This document shows positions 1 to 6,284 of a stretch of 33,077 nucleotides of DNA, one piece after another (within the stretch, counting starts at the first letter, position 1; each line of letters starts with the position of its first letter). Source of the stretch: Microbacteriaceae bacterium (GTDB lineage Bacteria > Actinomycetota > Actinomycetes > Actinomycetales > Microbacteriaceae); assembly GCA_025464895.1 (NCBI GenBank), contig JAODMG010000103.1:1-33077 (forward strand), written 5' to 3'. The notes beneath the pieces are model-generated. The model searched no databases and was not told where the DNA came from. It was given only the letters and a program-made list of their open reading frames with translations. The position numbers and the translations under genes were made by a program.

Positions 1-83
1 GGGATTAGCGCTCCTCGGCCGCACGAATATCCGCAAACGTACGTCGAGTGTCCCATTCAAATCCGTCCGTCTCCGCTGCCGAG

Positions 84-722
84 TCAGGCCTCCGACATGT
101 CCCCGTACCCCGGATCGCCCGCGCGCCGGTAGCTGAGCAGCACGCTGCCGCTGGCAAAGCCGAGGGGCGGTGCGGCGAGTTCGAATGCGGCCGGGATCGC
201 CCCGTTCCTGAACACTCGCTTGCCGGAACCCAGGGTCACCGGGAATATCCAGAGGCTGAGTCCATCCACGAGGTCGTGCGCCAGCAGCGTCTGCAGCAGG
301 TCGCCACTGCCGATCAGGCGAATCTCGCGGTGGGTGCGCTTCAGGTCGGCGACGTCGCGCGGGACATCCCGGATAACGGTCGTCCCGCTCCAGTCGGTGT
401 GCATCGCAGAATGTGACGCGACGTACTTCGGAATGCGATTGAAGTGGGTGCCGATCGGGTTGTCGGCTGGGGCATTCGGCCAATATGCGGCAAAGATGTC
501 GTACGTCTTCCGACCGACGAGTAGAGCGTCCATCTGCAGGAGCTCGTCCAGGATGACCCGCCCGGACTCCGCTTCCGCGAATGGAGCCTGCCAGCCTCCG
601 TGCGCGAAGCCGCCCTCGTCATCCTCGTCCGGGCTGCCCGGCCCCTGCATCACTCCATCGATCGTCATGAACATGTTGACGATGAGCCGGCCATTTGCGC
701 CGTTTCCCTGGATTTCGTCCAC
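84..722 (-). CDS. RibD C-terminal/DHFR-like reductase family protein
   Basis: A single-domain protein of the RibD C-terminal (YyaP/YwjB-like, dihydrofolate-reductase fold) family, expected to bind NADPH. The true substrate is unknown for most members. Seen: an N-terminal strand 'LIVNMFMTIDGVMQGPG' (residues 13-29 of the shortened protein), 'LLVGRKTYDIFAAYWP' (67-82) and the nucleotide-binding loop 'LIGSGDLLQTLL' (137-148), all in family order. The ORF track starts at a GTG at 746. I prefer the GTG at 722 because a strong ribosome binding site (GGGAGGGAG) lies just upstream of it, giving 212 aa. It is divergent from the SRPBCC/ArsR operon and shares its palindrome-containing intergenic region, so it may be co-regulated (inference). 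This family is distinct from the RibD encoded at 16599-17639. Confidence 0.85.
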   Translation of the reverse strand: MDEIQGNGANGRLIVNMFMTIDGVMQGPGSPDEDDEGGFAHGGWQAPFAEAESGRVILDELLQMDALLVGRKTYDIFAAYWPNAPADNPIGTHFNRIPKYVASHSAMHTDWSGTTVIRDVPRDVADLKRTHREIRLIGSGDLLQTLLAHDLVDGLSLWIFPVTLGSGKRVFRNGAIPAAFELAAPPLGFASGSVLLSYRRAGDPGYGDMSEA

Positions 723-806
723 CGGTTTCTCCCTCCCGCGAATCACTATCTTCCGATGGTGCCGCAGGCAGCCGTCTTAGCGCTACATGCGCCGGGCCTG
801 GATTTA

Positions 807-825
807 GCGCAACCATAGGTTGCGC
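807..825. promoter_or_regulatory. Operator 1, perfect 19-bp palindrome over the -35 box
   Basis: GCGCAACC-ATA-GGTTGCGC is a perfect 8-bp inverted repeat around a 3-nt centre. Its right half contains the TTGCGC -35 box of the operon. The core is CGCAA-N7-TTGCG. The likely ligand is the ArsR-family protein encoded downstream (inference from position and from the dimeric winged-helix nature of ArsR proteins). Confidence 0.6.
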
Positions 826-848
826 AAGCGAAGGCGATCAGATAGATT
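820..848 (+). promoter_or_regulatory. Promoter of SRPBCC-ArsR-SRPBCC operon
   Basis: A -35 box TTGCGC (820-825) and a -10 box TAGATT (843-848) are separated by exactly 17 nt. The predicted transcription start is near 855, which gives a leader of about 30 nt before the ATG at 885. Both ends of the promoter are covered by palindromes, listed separately. Confidence 0.6.
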
Positions 849-852
849 TATG

Positions 853-869
853 CGCAACCAAGCATTGCG
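853..869. promoter_or_regulatory. Operator 2, CGCAA-N7-TTGCG over the predicted +1
   Basis: This second copy of CGCAA-N7-TTGCG has the same 7-nt spacing as operator 1, and its left half GCGCAACC is identical. It begins 45 bp after operator 1 and overlaps the predicted transcription start. The repetition of the same spacing is what makes this more than a chance dyad. Confidence 0.55.
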
Positions 870-884
870 GAAAGTGGGACGAGC

Positions 885-1346
885 ATGGAATACGGAAGCA
901 TTGAGCGTGAAATCTATCTCGAAGCCTCGCCAGAGGTTGTCTTCGAGGTGGTCAGCAGCTCTGAGCACATCGCGAAGTGGTGGTCGGATGAGGCGGAGAT
1001 TGAGACGATTGGTGACGAGGGCCACGTACTCTTCCGCGGCGACCGAGCGGACGACAACAAGATCGTCCCACTCATGGTTATCGAGGCACGCCATCCGCAC
1101 CGCTTCTCTTTCCGCTGGGACTTCACCGCAGGCGCGGTCCCAGGTCCGGATAACTCCCTCCTCGTGACCTTCGATCTGGAACCGGTCGGCAATGGAACTC
1201 TCGTGAAGATGACCGAATCCGGCTTCCGCGAACAGGGTTGGGAAGCGGCAGTGCTGGAGGAGAAATACCTGGACCATACCCATGGGTGGGACTACTTCAT
1301 ACCGCGACTTGGCGAATACGTCGCAGTTCTGGTGTCGTCCTCATGA
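885..1346 (+). CDS. SRPBCC (AHSA1/START-like) domain protein
   Basis: A 153-aa single-domain protein of the SRPBCC superfamily, a helix-grip fold with a deep hydrophobic pocket. Members of the AHSA1-like branch are commonly encoded next to ArsR regulators; the ligand is unknown. Seen: the family opening 'IEREIYLEASPEVVFEVVSS' with the typical 'KWW' (tryptophans shortly after the first helix), and a C-terminal helix beginning 'FREQGWEAAVLEEKYLDH'. It is the first gene of a three-gene operon: its TGA stop overlaps the ATG of the ArsR gene (ATGA), implying translational coupling. The two palindromes upstream suggest repression by the encoded ArsR protein. The assignment to the superfamily is firm; no substrate can be inferred. 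Confidence 0.88.
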   Translation: MEYGSIEREIYLEASPEVVFEVVSSSEHIAKWWSDEAEIETIGDEGHVLFRGDRADDNKIVPLMVIEARHPHRFSFRWDFTAGAVPGPDNSLLVTFDLEPVGNGTLVKMTESGFREQGWEAAVLEEKYLDHTHGWDYFIPRLGEYVAVLVSSS

Positions 1347-1702
1347 CGGCAGCCATTGACGACAGGCTATGGTCTGCCATCGGAGACCCCACACGTCGCC
1401 GGATGCTCGATCTTCTTCTGGTAGACGGCGGTGGTACTGCGACGAGCCTCAGTGAACATCTGCCGGTTACGCGCCAGGCGGTCTCGAAACATCTAGCCGT
1501 CCTCGATCGTGCGGGGCTGGTACGTGGGACGGCAGCGGGCCGGGAGATGCGCTACCGAATCGACAATGCCCAGTTTGCCCGCGCGGTATCTCAACTGGCG
1601 TTGGTCGGGACGGCCTGGGATGGGCGGCTCCGCCGGATCAAGCACATCGCTGAAGCGATCCAGAGCGCCAACAATCAAATCGAAAAAACAACGCGAGACT
1701 AG
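1343..1702 (+). CDS. ArsR-family winged-helix transcriptional regulator
   Basis: A 119-aa DNA-binding repressor of the ArsR/SmtB fold. Seen: 'AIGDPTRRRMLDLLL' (residues 12-26), the standard first helices of the family, and the recognition helix region 'VTRQAVSKHLAVLDRAGLV' (42-60), followed by a basic wing. There is no cysteine in the protein, so the classical metal-sensing sites of ArsR/CadC are absent; it belongs to the metal-independent branch usually found with SRPBCC genes. The ORF track starts at 1238, inside the previous gene. The ATG at 1343 overlapping the upstream TGA is the better start because the conserved domain begins just after it. It likely autoregulates through the CGCAA-N7-TTGCG sites at 807-869. 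Confidence 0.9.
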   Translation: MTAAIDDRLWSAIGDPTRRRMLDLLLVDGGGTATSLSEHLPVTRQAVSKHLAVLDRAGLVRGTAAGREMRYRIDNAQFARAVSQLALVGTAWDGRLRRIKHIAEAIQSANNQIEKTTRD

Positions 1703-1711
1703 GAGCAAGAA

Positions 1712-2155
1712 GTGGTAGACATCCTTCACAGGATCGGAGTCAAGGACTCGTCTGCTGACGTCGTCTTCGACGCGTTGACCACGCTCGGTGGACTGTCCAG
1801 CTGGTGGGCCAGCGACACGAGCGGATCCGTCGACGTCGGCGGCGTGATCCAACTTCGCTTTCTGCCCGGCGGATTCGACCTGAAATTGATAGAGCTCACG
1901 CCATGCGCGAGTGTGCGATGGGAGGTCGTCGATGGTCCAGCGGAGTGGATCGGGACCACTGTCAACTGGGAGATCAAACAGGATGGCGACTACACAATCG
2001 TCCTCTTCAGCCACGCAGGGTGGAAGGAGCCAGTCGAGTTCATGAACCATTGCAGTACCAAATGGGCGACCTTCCTCCTGAGCTTGAAGTCGCTTCTGGA
2101 ATCCGGCACCGGCTACCCGGATCCGAACGACGTCCAGATCAGCAACTGGCACTAA
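1712..2155 (+). CDS. SRPBCC domain protein, second copy in the operon
   Basis: A 147-aa SRPBCC-superfamily protein. It opens with 'LHRIGVKDSSADVVFDALTT' followed by 'LSSWWA', the same tryptophan-containing segment as the first SRPBCC gene, and ends in an amphipathic helix 'WATFLLSLKSLLESG'. It starts at GTG 1712, with AGGAGC nine bases upstream, ten bases after the ArsR stop. The two SRPBCC proteins are clearly diverged rather than recent duplicates. They are probably co-repressed with arsR and could bind different ligands or act as partners (inference). Confidence 0.85.
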   Translation: MVDILHRIGVKDSSADVVFDALTTLGGLSSWWASDTSGSVDVGGVIQLRFLPGGFDLKLIELTPCASVRWEVVDGPAEWIGTTVNWEIKQDGDYTIVLFSHAGWKEPVEFMNHCSTKWATFLLSLKSLLESGTGYPDPNDVQISNWH

Positions 2156-2435
2156 TCCTGACGCTGAGCTGGACGAAGCGTAAGCAGCGCCTTCTTGGTT
2201 CGGTACCTCACCAGTCGATTCAACGCGACTCGCAGGCAGTTGTCCGGTACCAGTCTGTGGCGTAGACGATCGCGCGACTGTCCCGGTATGCTCCCAAGAG
2301 TCCGTTTTGCGAAGAGGAGGTGGTGTCCCGTGAGCGTCGTATCCATTGGGTGCTCTCCGTCTTTGCGACGGGCGGTTGACTGACCTGAGTGTCGTCGAGA
2401 GCGCCGTGAATCGGTAACCCCGAAAGGCAACACTC
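2156..2435. other. Intergenic stretch, no gene recognised
   Basis: This is 280 bp between the SRPBCC gene and the hydrolase. Open frames on the minus strand cross it, but they run on into the hydrolase coding region and have no recognisable domain or ribosome binding site. No clear hairpin followed by a T-run is present. The only useful signal is the GAAAGG ribosome binding site shortly before the hydrolase ATG. Confidence 0.4.
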
Positions 2436-3188
2436 ATGCATTTCACTTCTCAGACATCCTCGAACGGCGTCATCGAACGCAGTTTCACGCTCGATGACAT
2501 TCCCGGCGTCCTCTGGTCGCCAGCCTTGCCGAGTCCGGCACCCCTCGTTCTGATGGGGCACCCGGGCGGATTGCACAAAAAGGCGGAAGGCCTCGTGGCC
2601 CGGGCCATCCATCTCGTGTCCACCCAAGGCTTCCACGTCGCATCGATCGACGCGCCCGGGCACGGCGACCGGCCGAGATCCGCCGAAGACGCGCGGTGGG
2701 TCGACCAGCTCATGCGGGCACGCGCTGCAGGAGAACCGCTCGGCTCGATCGTCTCGGCCTTCAACGCCTCGATCGCCGAACGAGCCGTTCCCGAATGGCA
2801 AAGGACCCTGGACGCCCTTCAGGCTCTGCCCGAGATCGACGAGGACCGACTCGTCGGCTACAGCGGAATGACACTCGCCACCGAAATCGGCATGCGGCTA
2901 GCCGTGGCCGAACCCAGAATCGGCGCGGCCGTGCTCGGTTCGGCCTTTGCCTCCGAGCCCCTCATCGAGGCCGCGCAGCTCGTCACCGCGCCGGTGCTGT
3001 ACCTGTTGCCGTGGGATGACCTCGAGATCGATCGGGAGTCCGGGCTCGCCCTTTTCGACGCGTTGGGGCCCGCGGAGAAGGTCATGCACGTGACTCCCGG
3101 CCCGCACCAGCGAGTGCCCTGGGTCGAGACCGAGGATGCAGCCCGGTTCTTCACGCGCGTCCTCGCCACCGCCACCTTGGCCGCCTGA
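2436..3188 (+). CDS. Alpha/beta hydrolase family protein
   Basis: A 250-aa cytoplasmic serine hydrolase of the alpha/beta fold. Seen: the oxyanion-loop type motif 'VLMGHPGGLHKKA' (residues 38-50), 'IDAPGHGDRP' (71-80), the nucleophile elbow 'VGYSGMT' with Ser143, an acid candidate in 'LPWDDLEID' (Asp194/195), and a late histidine in 'TPGPHQRVPW' (His224). The catalytic triad is therefore complete. No signal peptide is visible. The nucleophile elbow GYSGM deviates from the common GxSxG at its last position, as in some dienelactone-hydrolase-like and acyl-transferring members. A GAAAGG Shine-Dalgarno sequence precedes the ATG. It stands alone, so the substrate cannot be inferred. Confidence 0.87.
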   Translation: MHFTSQTSSNGVIERSFTLDDIPGVLWSPALPSPAPLVLMGHPGGLHKKAEGLVARAIHLVSTQGFHVASIDAPGHGDRPRSAEDARWVDQLMRARAAGEPLGSIVSAFNASIAERAVPEWQRTLDALQALPEIDEDRLVGYSGMTLATEIGMRLAVAEPRIGAAVLGSAFASEPLIEAAQLVTAPVLYLLPWDDLEIDRESGLALFDALGPAEKVMHVTPGPHQRVPWVETEDAARFFTRVLATATLAA

Positions 3189-3279
3189 TTCACTCCGGGC
3201 TCGGCGGCAGAATTCGCTGCCGCCGAAGTCGGGCGACGCTTAGAAGTGAGGAAACGCAGAGATATTCGCGCGAGACCGT

Positions 3280-3285
3280 TAGCGT
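3280..3285 (+). promoter_or_regulatory. Leaderless-type -10 box of the 223-aa orphan gene
   Basis: TAGCGT ends 6 nt before the ATG at 3292, which places the transcription start at or beside the start codon. There is no Shine-Dalgarno sequence. No convincing -35 box was found. Confidence 0.4.
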
Positions 3286-3291
3286 TGGCAG

Positions 3292-3963
3292 ATGAATTTG
3301 CGGCCATGCGCACAGCGCCCTCCGATCCTGAACGGTCTGCCGGATGGCGCGGCCGACGAGGTCTCTGTAGGGCAACTTCTCCTGCCCGGAATGATGGCCT
3401 ACGCACGAGTTCTGAACCCTGCGCGACGGCGCGACGCCGACATCCGATGGGATGAGATCGGTGCACCGCAGGTGGACTCAACGACCCAGTGGCCCGAGAT
3501 CGCCGCCGCGGGCCACGTCGACTCTCGCGACCCGTGGGAACCCTACTCGGGCACCGTCGACGCGGCGATCGCGAACAGACTCGCCCAACTTCTGGTGACG
3601 CGTACGACGACACCGGACGAGTGTTTCTTCCTGGTGTGGGAGGGCTACGGCGGTCTGCGGCCAGAAGTGAGAACCGCAGCCACCGTCGAAGTCGCACCCC
3701 ATTCGCGACGGATGCACATTCTCAGTGGCCGGGTAACGGATGCGACCCAATCGATCGAGACTGCGCCGTCGGGACACCCGTTGGGCCGGTCGCCAATGTG
3801 GTGGATCCCCGGCGACGGAGCGTGGTGCGTTGGGAACGACATCTATGGGCGAAGCGTCTTCGTGGGCGGGACCGCGGAGGCCGTCTCCGCTATTGTCGCC
3901 GATCCCCTGCTCGAGGCCTACGTCGCTGATGCGGACCAGACGCTAGCCAACGAGGTCTATTGA
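3292..3963 (+). CDS. Hypothetical protein, family not recognised
   Basis: A 223-aa protein that I do not recognise. It is acidic and tryptophan-rich ('WPEIAAAG', 'CFFLVWEGYGGL', 'SPMWWIPGDGAWCVGNDIYG'), has no signal peptide or membrane segment, and looks globular. The repeated aromatic/glycine pattern in the second half, followed by 'VFVGGTAEAVSAIVADPLLEAY', suggests a small alpha/beta domain ending in a helix. I assign no function. The start is supported by a TAGCGT box exactly 6 nt upstream, the leaderless pattern seen at several other genes here. It stands alone between the hydrolase and the CAP-like gene on the same strand. Confidence 0.7.
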   Translation: MNLRPCAQRPPILNGLPDGAADEVSVGQLLLPGMMAYARVLNPARRRDADIRWDEIGAPQVDSTTQWPEIAAAGHVDSRDPWEPYSGTVDAAIANRLAQLLVTRTTTPDECFFLVWEGYGGLRPEVRTAATVEVAPHSRRMHILSGRVTDATQSIETAPSGHPLGRSPMWWIPGDGAWCVGNDIYGRSVFVGGTAEAVSAIVADPLLEAYVADADQTLANEVY

Positions 3964-4044
3964 GATGGACATCGGCGAGAGCTCGAGTGATCGTGGTCCG
4001 CGCGTCTACGACGGATCGCTGGCGGGTTTCCTGTTCGGGAGCAT

Positions 4045-4125
4045 CCCCAGAACGGGGTACAGGGGAGGGACAAACGCCCCTGTCTAAGGCGGTTCCCGTG
4101 CAACGAAACGCCCCCAGTCCGGGGG
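4045..4125. promoter_or_regulatory. Array of GC palindromes upstream of the CAP-like gene
   Basis: Two closely related dyads are seen: CCCC-AGAAC-GGGG (4045-4057) and CCCCC-AGTCC-GGGGG (4111-4125). Between them is a weaker element, AAACGCCCC with a following GGCGG (4072-4092). The 9-mer AAACGCCCC occurs at 4072 and again at 4106 as the lead-in to the third element. Centres are about 33 bp apart. They lie roughly 30-110 bp upstream of the predicted -35, a typical activator position. The binding protein is unknown. Confidence 0.4.
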
Positions 4126-4154
4126 AGGAATAGTCAGTTCCGCCCCGTCTCGGC

Positions 4155-4183
4155 TTGCGTCTGTACTGGTGCGGCCCTAACGT
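4155..4183 (+). promoter_or_regulatory. Promoter of the CAP-like secreted protein gene
   Basis: TTGCGT (4155-4160) and TAACGT (4178-4183) are separated by 17 nt. The expected start near 4190 gives a leader of about 65 nt before the ATG at 4255. Confidence 0.5.
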
Positions 4184-4254
4184 TGGGCGAAGGGAAGACC
4201 TCTGGTCACGTGTTATTTGGGGTACGTGGTCGGCGGTTGGGGGGCTCGGGGGAA

Positions 4255-5163
4255 ATGAAGCGTTTCGCGTTACTGACCACTATTTTCACGGCGGTGCTGA
4301 CGTTGGTGCTGCCGTTTGTCGGCGGCGGTGGCCCGTCCCTGGCAGCGGGACTCGCATCCTCGACGGTGTCGGGGAGCACGCTTCCGCGGTTCGCTTCACC
4401 GGTCACCGCCGTTGCGGCTGCTCCGCAGGCGACCACCGCCAGCGCGTACATCAGCGACCCACGGATCGCGACGACCATCTCAGCTCACACCGCGCTGCTG
4501 AAGGTCGACTCGGAGCACCTGGCGCAGAAGCCTGTGCCGAAGATTGTTGTTCCGCCGCCCGCCGCGCCGAGTGGCGGCAGCTCATCCAAGGCCAAGTCGA
4601 CCGGAAGCAAGTCCAGCACCGGTGGAACGGTTGTGCAACGCCAGGCTGCTCTTGTGGCCGCGGGAAGCTCGTGCCCCGGCAACGTCGGCGGTTCGGCCGG
4701 CGGCGCTCCGAGCCGCACCTCAGCCGGCGGGGTCGCAGGCACCACCTCTGCCGACGTCGCGGCATTCGCGGCCAAGTTCAACGCCATCCGGGTGGCCCAG
4801 TGTCTTCAGCCGATCCCGATGGCGAACATCCGCTACGACTCCTGCATGGAGACGCGGCTGTTCTGGATTGCGGAGGATCCGAGCACGGATCCGCTCAGCG
4901 CCTGGGGCCACATGGGGTCGGTGCGCAGCGACGGCGTTCCGAGCGTCGGCTGTGACGGCAACCTCGCCGGCGGTTCCGGAAACACCGGGGCAACGGTCGC
5001 CCAGAAGTGGTGGGACTCGCTCTCGCACCGGGCATCGCTGTACCGTCCGAGCTATGCGGGAAGCACGGCCCACGTGTGTATCGCCTTCGCGATGGTGCAC
5101 GGCGGAATCCCCAACGAGCCATACGGTTTCGCCCGGGCGGCTGCCCGCTGGATCAGCTGCTAG
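4255..5163 (+). CDS. Secreted CAP/SCP-like domain protein
   Basis: A 302-aa exported protein. Seen: a signal peptide (MKRF followed by a hydrophobic stretch to about residue 31), a low-complexity Pro/Gly/Ser/Lys linker (about 97-165), and a C-terminal domain (about 166-302) that follows the CAP pattern: 'FNAIRVAQCLQPIPM', 'WGHMG' (His219), 'NLAGG' (237-240 region) and 'WWDSLSHRASLYRP' (His258). Six cysteines (140, 183, 197, 233, 275, 302) could form three disulfides. The usual acidic residue of the GENLA motif is not conserved (it reads DGNLA), so the CAP tetrad is incomplete. The track start at 4183 lies in the -10 box; ATG 4255, preceded by a purine-rich GGGGGAA, gives a proper signal peptide. 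Its role at the cell surface is unknown. Confidence 0.75.
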   Translation: MKRFALLTTIFTAVLTLVLPFVGGGGPSLAAGLASSTVSGSTLPRFASPVTAVAAAPQATTASAYISDPRIATTISAHTALLKVDSEHLAQKPVPKIVVPPPAAPSGGSSSKAKSTGSKSSTGGTVVQRQAALVAAGSSCPGNVGGSAGGAPSRTSAGGVAGTTSADVAAFAAKFNAIRVAQCLQPIPMANIRYDSCMETRLFWIAEDPSTDPLSAWGHMGSVRSDGVPSVGCDGNLAGGSGNTGATVAQKWWDSLSHRASLYRPSYAGSTAHVCIAFAMVHGGIPNEPYGFARAAARWISC

Positions 5164-5253
5164 GGAACTGCCGACAAGAGTGGGACTTCGCGCCCGGCGC
5201 AGAATGTTAGATTCGCTTGAACGACGGTTTCTCGGTCGCGGAAAGAGGGAATC

Positions 5254-6234
5254 ATGGCAGCGCTTCGTTGGGGAATTCTTGGCACAGGCGGGATCGCCCA
5301 CAGCCAGGCTGCTGATCTGATCGGCAACGGTTTCACCCTGACCGCGGTGGGATCGAGGACCCAGGGATCCGCGGATGCCTTCGCCGCCGAATTCGGAATT
5401 CCTACGGCACACGGCAGCTATGAGGCGTTGGTTGCTGACCCGGAGGTTGACGTGATCTACGTGTCGACGCCACATCCGTTCCACGCCGAGAACGCGCTGC
5501 TCGCTCTCGACGCTGGCAAGCACGTGCTTCTCGAAAAGCCGTTCACCGTCAACGCAGCCGAGGCGGCCGCGGTCGTTGAGCATGCCACGAAGAACAACGT
5601 CGTGGTACTCGAGGCGATGTGGGCTCGCTTCCTGCCGCATATGGTGCGAATCCGCGAGATCATCGCAGCCGGCACCATCGGCGAGGTGCGCACGCTCATC
5701 GCCGACCACGACCGCCTGCTCCCCAAGGACCCGGCGCACAGGATCAACAACCCGGAGCTCGGCGGCGGCGCGCTCCTCGACCTCGGTATCTACCCCGTTT
5801 CGTTCGCGTCCGACCTGTTCGGTGCTCCCAGCACAGTGCAGGCCAACTCGTCACCGACGGCCACCGGAGTCGATCGCCAGACCGCGATCATCCTCGGCTA
5901 TGCCGATGGGCAGCAGGCCGTCCTGCACGTGTCACTCGACACGGAGGGGCCGAACCGCGCGGCCATCATGGGCACGGAGGGCTGGATCGAAATCGACAGG
6001 GTCTGGTACAGCCCGACCTCGTTCACCGTCTTCGACTCGCAGGGCGGAGTCGTCGAGAAGTTCTCCTCGGAAGTCAGCCCGCGCGGGATGCAATACCAGG
6101 CCTGGGAGCTCGAGCGACTGGTGGAGGCCGGACTGCCCGCTGGCGACATCCTTCCCCCGTCGGAGAGCGTCGCGATCATGGAGACGCTCGACGAAATCCG
6201 CCGCCAGATCGGCCTGGTCTACCCAGGGGAGTGA
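5254..6234 (+). CDS. Gfo/Idh/MocA family NAD(P)-dependent oxidoreductase
   Basis: A 326-aa cytoplasmic dehydrogenase of the glucose-fructose oxidoreductase / inositol dehydrogenase family. Seen: the Rossmann opening 'GILGTGGIAHSQ' (residues 7-18), 'YVSTPHPFHAENALLAL' (69-85), the catalytic-lysine motif EKP (94-96), and 'GGALLDLGIYPVSFASDLFG' (171-190) containing the conserved Asp176 and Tyr180 of the C-terminal substrate domain. Length is normal for the family. ATG 5254 is preceded by a GAAAGAGGGA ribosome binding site. The substrate (a sugar, cyclitol or trans-dihydrodiol) cannot be told from sequence, and no sugar operon surrounds it. Confidence 0.93.
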   Translation: MAALRWGILGTGGIAHSQAADLIGNGFTLTAVGSRTQGSADAFAAEFGIPTAHGSYEALVADPEVDVIYVSTPHPFHAENALLALDAGKHVLLEKPFTVNAAEAAAVVEHATKNNVVVLEAMWARFLPHMVRIREIIAAGTIGEVRTLIADHDRLLPKDPAHRINNPELGGGALLDLGIYPVSFASDLFGAPSTVQANSSPTATGVDRQTAIILGYADGQQAVLHVSLDTEGPNRAAIMGTEGWIEIDRVWYSPTSFTVFDSQGGVVEKFSSEVSPRGMQYQAWELERLVEAGLPAGDILPPSESVAIMETLDEIRRQIGLVYPGE

Positions 6235-6272
6235 CCTGGTTGCCGAGCCGTTACTCCCGCCGCCCGGCCAGA

Positions 6273-6278
6273 TAGCAT
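6273..6278 (+). promoter_or_regulatory. Leaderless-type -10 box of dacB
   Basis: TAGCAT ends exactly 6 nt before the GTG start at 6285. A weak -35 (TTACTC, 6251-6256) lies 16 nt upstream. There is no Shine-Dalgarno sequence. Confidence 0.45.
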
Positions 6279-6284
6279 GGGGGT

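Noticed and set aside
1-83. Short open frames on the minus strand downstream of the reductase, running to the window edge
   Set aside because: There is too little sequence to recognise a protein and no ribosome binding site; the stretch cannot be assigned.
2152-2433. 93-aa minus-strand ORF in the gap before the hydrolase
   Set aside because: It is Arg-rich with no domain or start signal; probably non-coding.
3964-4254. Possible c-di-AMP (ydaO) riboswitch before the secreted CAP-like protein
   Set aside because: Such riboswitches precede actinobacterial cell-wall hydrolases, but the conserved ydaO sequence blocks are not present; the palindromes and promoter explain the region better.
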